From: Pseudomonadota bacterium
Lineage (GTDB): Bacteria > Pseudomonadota > Gammaproteobacteria > JAKAQQ01
DNA length: 10,893 nt
NCBI GenBank assembly: GCA_021828425.1
Contig: JAKARN010000033.1
Location: forward strand, 1-10,893
Direction of reading: 5' to 3'
Both the position numbers and the translations under genes were made by a program. Below, one piece after another: positions 9,301-10,893 of the stretch (position 1 is its first letter; the number at the start of each line of letters is the position of its first letter). The notes beneath the pieces were generated by a model. That model worked only from the letters and a program-made list of their open reading frames with translations, searched no databases and was not told the DNA's origin.

Positions 9301-10530
9301 CCGGTCGATGGCGATGGACTTGCCCGAGGCATAGACGAACCCGCTCAGTCCGCAGTCCGGGTGAGCGGGATCCAGGCTGAAATCAAGATTCTCCAGGAAT
9401 CCACTGGCAGGACCACTGGCCGTGTGGATGATGGGCACTTTGGAGGGGCGGGGGATCTCCACGATGTAACACAGTCCGAGCTCCAGGAACTCGGCGAGAA
9501 TGCGGCAGGCGTTTTCGCAAAACTGGTGCAGCGGAACGTGGAGCGCGGTGATTTCGTTGATGGCGTGACCGGCCCGGTACGCGCTGAGCAGACGCTGGAG
9601 AGAAAGCTGCTGGGTCAGAGTTTCGAGCCGGTGGGAGGCTGCCAGGACAAGCTGCTCGAAAGGATGGACGACCGGCTTCGTGAAGAAGTCCGGTTCTCCC
9701 GCATAAACCGCAAACACACCAAAGGTGAGTCCCTGGATCTGGATGGGGAAGGTTGCCACGCTGGCCAGCCCGTGACGGGCCGCTCTCTCTTTCCAGGGCC
9801 TGAACCGGGATTCCTCGAGGGCCGCCTGGATGACCTGGGTTTTCCCGGTCCGGAAGGATAGTGCCATGGGCCCGCGACCCTCGGGTTTATCCGGATCGAT
9901 ACCCACCCGGATCCCATCGAGATAGTTCGTTGCCACCCCGGCCCATCCGGTGATCTCCAGGGACAGGGTGGTTTCGGAAAGCAGCCCCACCCAGGCCAGC
10001 TGCAGCCTGTCCCGGAGGATGGCGACCTCGCAGAGCTCTTGGAGGGTGTGCGCAACCCGGGCGGCAGAATTCCTGAGCAGGGATTCGACTGCGGAACCTG
10101 CCTCCGACAGCAGGAACCGCGGCTCATGCTGGCTGTTCTCAATGGTCGAGGCCAGCATCCAGTCCGGGATCGATTCGAGGAGGGAGGCATCGGGCCCCGT
10201 CAGATCAGGCCGGGCCGAGCGGTCCAGCAGGTGTTTCAGGACGAGGTGGTTCTGGAGGGCTTGGAACAGCGTGTCCCGCTCGGTTGTGGATTCGTGGCGA
10301 GACGAGGCCACCGATTGTTGCCAGTCTGTGGGAGAGTCGGCCGCGATCAAGCGCGGCCATTCCTTGTGACGAAAGGCCTGGAGCAGCGAAGCCGGAATTT
10401 CCGGATCACGGTCGGGGATGGACACGTGCGAGCAGTGCGTCTTGAAGGCGGACCACTCAGCCTCGGTAGGAGCCGGTGACTGGAGCCCCTGCCGCTTCCG
10501 GGGCACGCGCTCCAATCCGCCACGACTCAT
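6283..10530 (-). CDS. Four-GAF / GGDEF / degenerate EAL / CZB-like c-di-GMP signalling protein
   Basis: A 1415-residue soluble protein with no signal peptide or membrane segment. Domains in order: an unassigned helical N-terminus (1-155); GAF-like domains at about 160-305, 335-480, 510-652 and 680-832; GGDEF at 841-1010; EAL at about 1030-1260; a CZB-like segment at 1285-1360; a Pro/Arg/Ser-rich tail. The GGDEF domain has DTLTGLPNR (845), DIDHFKEINDRFGHDAGD and active site A921-G-D-E-F; the RxxD inhibitory site is absent (N912-D-L-S915). In the EAL domain Glu1049 (EAC), Asn1108, Asp1170, Lys1191 and Gln1247 remain. However, ELTES reads ELKPS (Pro1143), DDFG reads DNFG (Asn1171) and AEGVE reads AVGVE (Val1227), so phosphodiesterase activity is unlikely. 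I infer net c-di-GMP synthesis gated by GAF ligands and perhaps zinc. The start is ATG 10530, with AGGAG at 10540-10544 and 9 nt spacing. No partner gene is adjacent. Confidence 0.93.
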   Translation of the reverse strand: MSRGGLERVPRKRQGLQSPAPTEAEWSAFKTHCSHVSIPDRDPEIPASLLQAFRHKEWPRLIAADSPTDWQQSVASSRHESTTERDTLFQALQNHLVLKHLLDRSARPDLTGPDASLLESIPDWMLASTIENSQHEPRFLLSEAGSAVESLLRNSAARVAHTLQELCEVAILRDRLQLAWVGLLSETTLSLEITGWAGVATNYLDGIRVGIDPDKPEGRGPMALSFRTGKTQVIQAALEESRFRPWKERAARHGLASVATFPIQIQGLTFGVFAVYAGEPDFFTKPVVHPFEQLVLAASHRLETLTQQLSLQRLLSAYRAGHAINEITALHVPLHQFCENACRILAEFLELGLCYIVEIPRPSKVPIIHTASGPASGFLENLDFSLDPAHPDCGLSGFVYASGKSIAIDRLDNEPRLARWRERLEVHGLNSAAGFPLYRGGTGGEPWGTLILLAFEPGYFETPLVSHLDSIAHGLNLAIEEDFHRQKLFRVERFYAALGELGSYLATDPPLSSLLQKTCELTSNTTNLPIVYVTLLDPLTHRVLLEAFAGPASDLIRSVPVKIDPAHPEGRGITGAVFRTCRPVILNNLDEEPTIWLSEEERRSVASIAGFPLLVNGECHGILGVGALVHDFFDDELIGLLGRVADMLGTALNHSYEKIQRNHFEKLFGALSELHRLVARHPDPTLLYQEVSRILGRVDGAVGNGILPGPKQAAQTAETVEPHLSFPKISPSGNHLTGSLQPYCQHLVAEATASRTPILVRPSHSPFLPTGFEEAFHAEGIREIGVFPILLRGQAFAALVLLSNEDGFFKSDALVELCTQFTDAITLALLEYDRETELKQMALMDTLTGLPNRNLFFDRLDNALKLAEQNRSMVGIAILDIDHFKEINDRFGHDAGDLLLVTQARRMEAILNDLSTAARLAGDEFGLVLAGLETEVAMTGILERLRSELAAPIAYPEQSLHTTVSLGLTVYPRDRQPPRTLLRHADLALYRAKSRGRNAWALYEEDFERRLEQQMVTRRQFQEALVQGDIRLYLQPVIDLRDGSLVSAEACARWPGFSETSEEKADWLTTIEDDPSLVPKAGRYLLEAVGLELETLNRGGLSFPVSLNIDLRYLLSPHFERDIRDWCSRHGSHAGHLLLELKPSPLLPDWNRLPPLIEDLQRRGIRILFDNFGIWPVALEKLELMRTRGIKVDRSLVLHLHEDPRALSLVAGALRSGEIGHFEVTAVGVEREDLAELFYALGGRLAQGFFATPAISSQALVEWSRHWTLPTRLARSLARTADARLLPIWLNGPYHRWLRGRVTEALESSGESGRALLTALSGSACSLVPWPAGPCSSGQRKLRSCHEDLHAQLDHLITARLEDRQIRSLGGQLLERMREYEVELDTFLHTSPPPGAPHRRGRSRSSPKASPGQQS

Positions 10531-10539
10531 CGTGGCGGA
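10516..10539 (-). promoter_or_regulatory. Start-codon hairpin of the c-di-GMP gene
   Basis: Two perfect 10-base arms (10516-10525 TCCGCCACGA and 10530-10539 TCGTGGCGGA) flank a 4-base loop. In the mRNA the A of the AUG closes the stem and UG falls in the UGAG loop. The Shine-Dalgarno AGGAG (10540-10544) directly abuts the 5' arm, and G-U and A-U pairs could extend the stem into it. Such a structure would be expected to impede initiation unless it is opened, for example by ribosomes translating the upstream small ORF. As DNA, the same dyad could instead be a repressor operator. Confidence 0.6.
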
Positions 10540-10577
10540 CTCCTGTGGTCGCCTTCTCCCCGATCTGGTTTTGCCAT
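10527..10577 (-). CDS. Putative 16-codon leader ORF coupled to the c-di-GMP gene
   Basis: ATG 10577 opens MAKPDRGEGDHRSPPR, and its TGA overlaps the ATG of the large gene as ATGA. It is preceded by AAGGGGGG (10584-10591) with a 6-nt spacer, a better-looking ribosome-binding site than most in this window. The stop codon lies in the loop of the start-codon hairpin, so terminating ribosomes would have unwound its 5' arm. The peptide itself matches nothing I recognise; its role, if any, is probably translation of the leader rather than a product. Such short ORFs also occur by chance in GC-rich DNA. Confidence 0.4.
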   Translation of the reverse strand: MAKPDRGEGDHRSPPR

Positions 10578-10578
10578 G

Positions 10579-10595
10579 GACGACCCCCCTTCGTC
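10579..10595 (-). promoter_or_regulatory. Hairpin displaying the leader-ORF ribosome-binding site
   Basis: Arms GACGA (10579-10583) and TCGTC (10591-10595) flank a 7-base loop. On the mRNA strand the loop reads AGGGGGG, the Shine-Dalgarno of the 16-codon ORF. The stem is only 5 bp, so it may be weak. Together with the start-codon hairpin it gives two successive stem-loops over the two initiation sites. Confidence 0.35.
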
Positions 10596-10623
10596 TAGGC
10601 CGGTTCGTTCACCTGACGTCCTC

Positions 10624-10629
10624 ACTATA
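10624..10629 (-). promoter_or_regulatory. Possible -10 element for the c-di-GMP transcript
   Basis: TATAGT on the minus strand, 46 nt before the leader ATG (10577) and 94 nt before the main ATG (10530), in the only AT-rich patch of the gap. I see no convincing -35 hexamer 16-18 bp upstream and no extended -10 TGn, so this is a weak call. Confidence 0.25.
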
Positions 10630-10634
10630 CCCCT

Positions 10635-10657
10635 AAAATAAAAGGGGTTTCCCTTCT
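10635..10657 (-). terminator. Possible intrinsic terminator of the E2 gene
   Basis: Beginning 31 nt after the E2 stop codon, the minus strand reads AAGGG-AAAC-CCCTT followed by a T-rich stretch (TTATTTT). The 5-bp core stem extends to 7 bp if G-U and A-U pairs are counted. The stem is short for a strong terminator. The CCCC of this stem can alternatively pair with a GGGG just downstream (10629-10634 with 10643-10648), giving a competing hairpin without a U-tract. Confidence 0.4.
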
Positions 10658-10687
10658 CCCCAGACACGTGCGGGATCCGGTGGCCGG

Positions 10688-10893
10688 TCAGCTGGGTTCG
10701 GCCAGATCGTCGATGAGGGTCCGGAGGAAGCGGCAAGCATCGCCGCCGGTCACGCAGCGGTGGTCGAAAGTGAGCGAGAGGGGCAGTCTCCGGTGAGTCG
10801 CGATTCCGCCCATGACAGCGACCACGTCGTGGCATAGCCGGCCGACCCCGAGGATGGCCACCATCGGCGGGACGATGACCGGGGTTGCGTAGC
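10688..10893 (-). CDS. 2-oxo acid dehydrogenase E2 acyltransferase, C-terminal fragment
   Basis: Only the last 67 residues are in the window; the gene enters from the right edge and ends with TGA at 10688-10690. The fragment has the E2 catalytic-domain ending in order: TPVIVPPMVAILGVGR, a short beta strand, then LPLSLTFDHRCVTGGDACRFL and a terminal helix. E2 transfers acyl groups from lipoyl-lysine to CoA in pyruvate, 2-oxoglutarate or branched-chain complexes; which one cannot be told from this end. The catalytic His is present in DHR. The position usually held by Asp in HxxxDG is Thr (HRCVTG), a variation discussed in the findings. E3-type or other complex genes are not seen downstream, so this is the last gene of its transcript here. 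Confidence 0.9.
   Translation of the reverse strand, partial: YATPVIVPPMVAILGVGRLCHDVVAVMGGIATHRRLPLSLTFDHRCVTGGDACRFLRTLIDDLAEPS

Noticed and set aside
10531..10687. A c-di-GMP (GEMM) riboswitch in the leader of the c-di-GMP gene.
   Set aside because: A short CCGGCCTA stretch resembles part of the GEMM consensus, but the rest of the conserved core and its paired stems are not visible.
10527..10835. A 102-codon minus-strand frame running from inside the E2 gene to the leader.
   Set aside because: Its upstream part is out of frame with the clearly recognisable E2 catalytic C-terminus and is Arg/Pro-rich as expected of a wrong frame. Only the last 16 codons, with their own ribosome-binding site, were kept as a possible leader ORF.

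Overview
This 10.9 kb window is GC-rich and densely coded. It holds five protein genes (two cut by the window edges), one probable short leader ORF, and several inverted repeats at gene boundaries. I see no tRNA, rRNA, CRISPR array, insertion sequence or phage module. The full-length '180-kDa class' NAD-glutamate dehydrogenase, the nitrilase-family amidase, the E2 acyltransferase and a very large GAF/GGDEF/EAL protein point to a GC-rich Gram-negative chromosome. A proteobacterium or a Nitrospirota lineage would fit, but I cannot place it further from sequence alone.

Layout from left to right: the 3' part of a nitrilase/Nit-family amidase (1-714, +); 26 bp later, tail to tail, a 1676-residue NAD-dependent glutamate dehydrogenase (741-5771, -); a short RadC-type JAMM protein (5754-6311, +) whose annotated start overlaps the dehydrogenase start by 18 bp head to head, and whose 3' end overlaps the next gene by 29 bp; a 1415-residue soluble c-di-GMP signalling protein (6283-10530, -); a structured leader of about 155 nt; and the 3' end of a 2-oxo acid dehydrogenase E2 gene (10688-10893, -).

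Metabolically, the glutamate dehydrogenase yields 2-oxoglutarate and ammonium, the amidase also releases ammonium, and the E2 belongs to a 2-oxo acid dehydrogenase complex. The genes are not one operon, because orientations alternate, so this link is loose.

The most interesting part is the c-di-GMP protein and its leader. The protein reads as four tandem GAF sensor domains, a GGDEF domain with an AGDEF active site and no inhibitory RxxD site, an EAL domain that has lost several metal-binding acids, and a C-terminal segment matching the CZB zinc-binding pattern (H-x29-C-x20-H-x3-H). Its mRNA leader shows a 16-codon ORF with a strong ribosome-binding site. That ORF's stop codon overlaps the main start codon (ATGA), and the overlap lies in the loop of a perfect 10-bp hairpin. 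This arrangement suggests translational coupling or a post-transcriptional switch on the synthesis of a possible zinc-responsive diguanylate cyclase.
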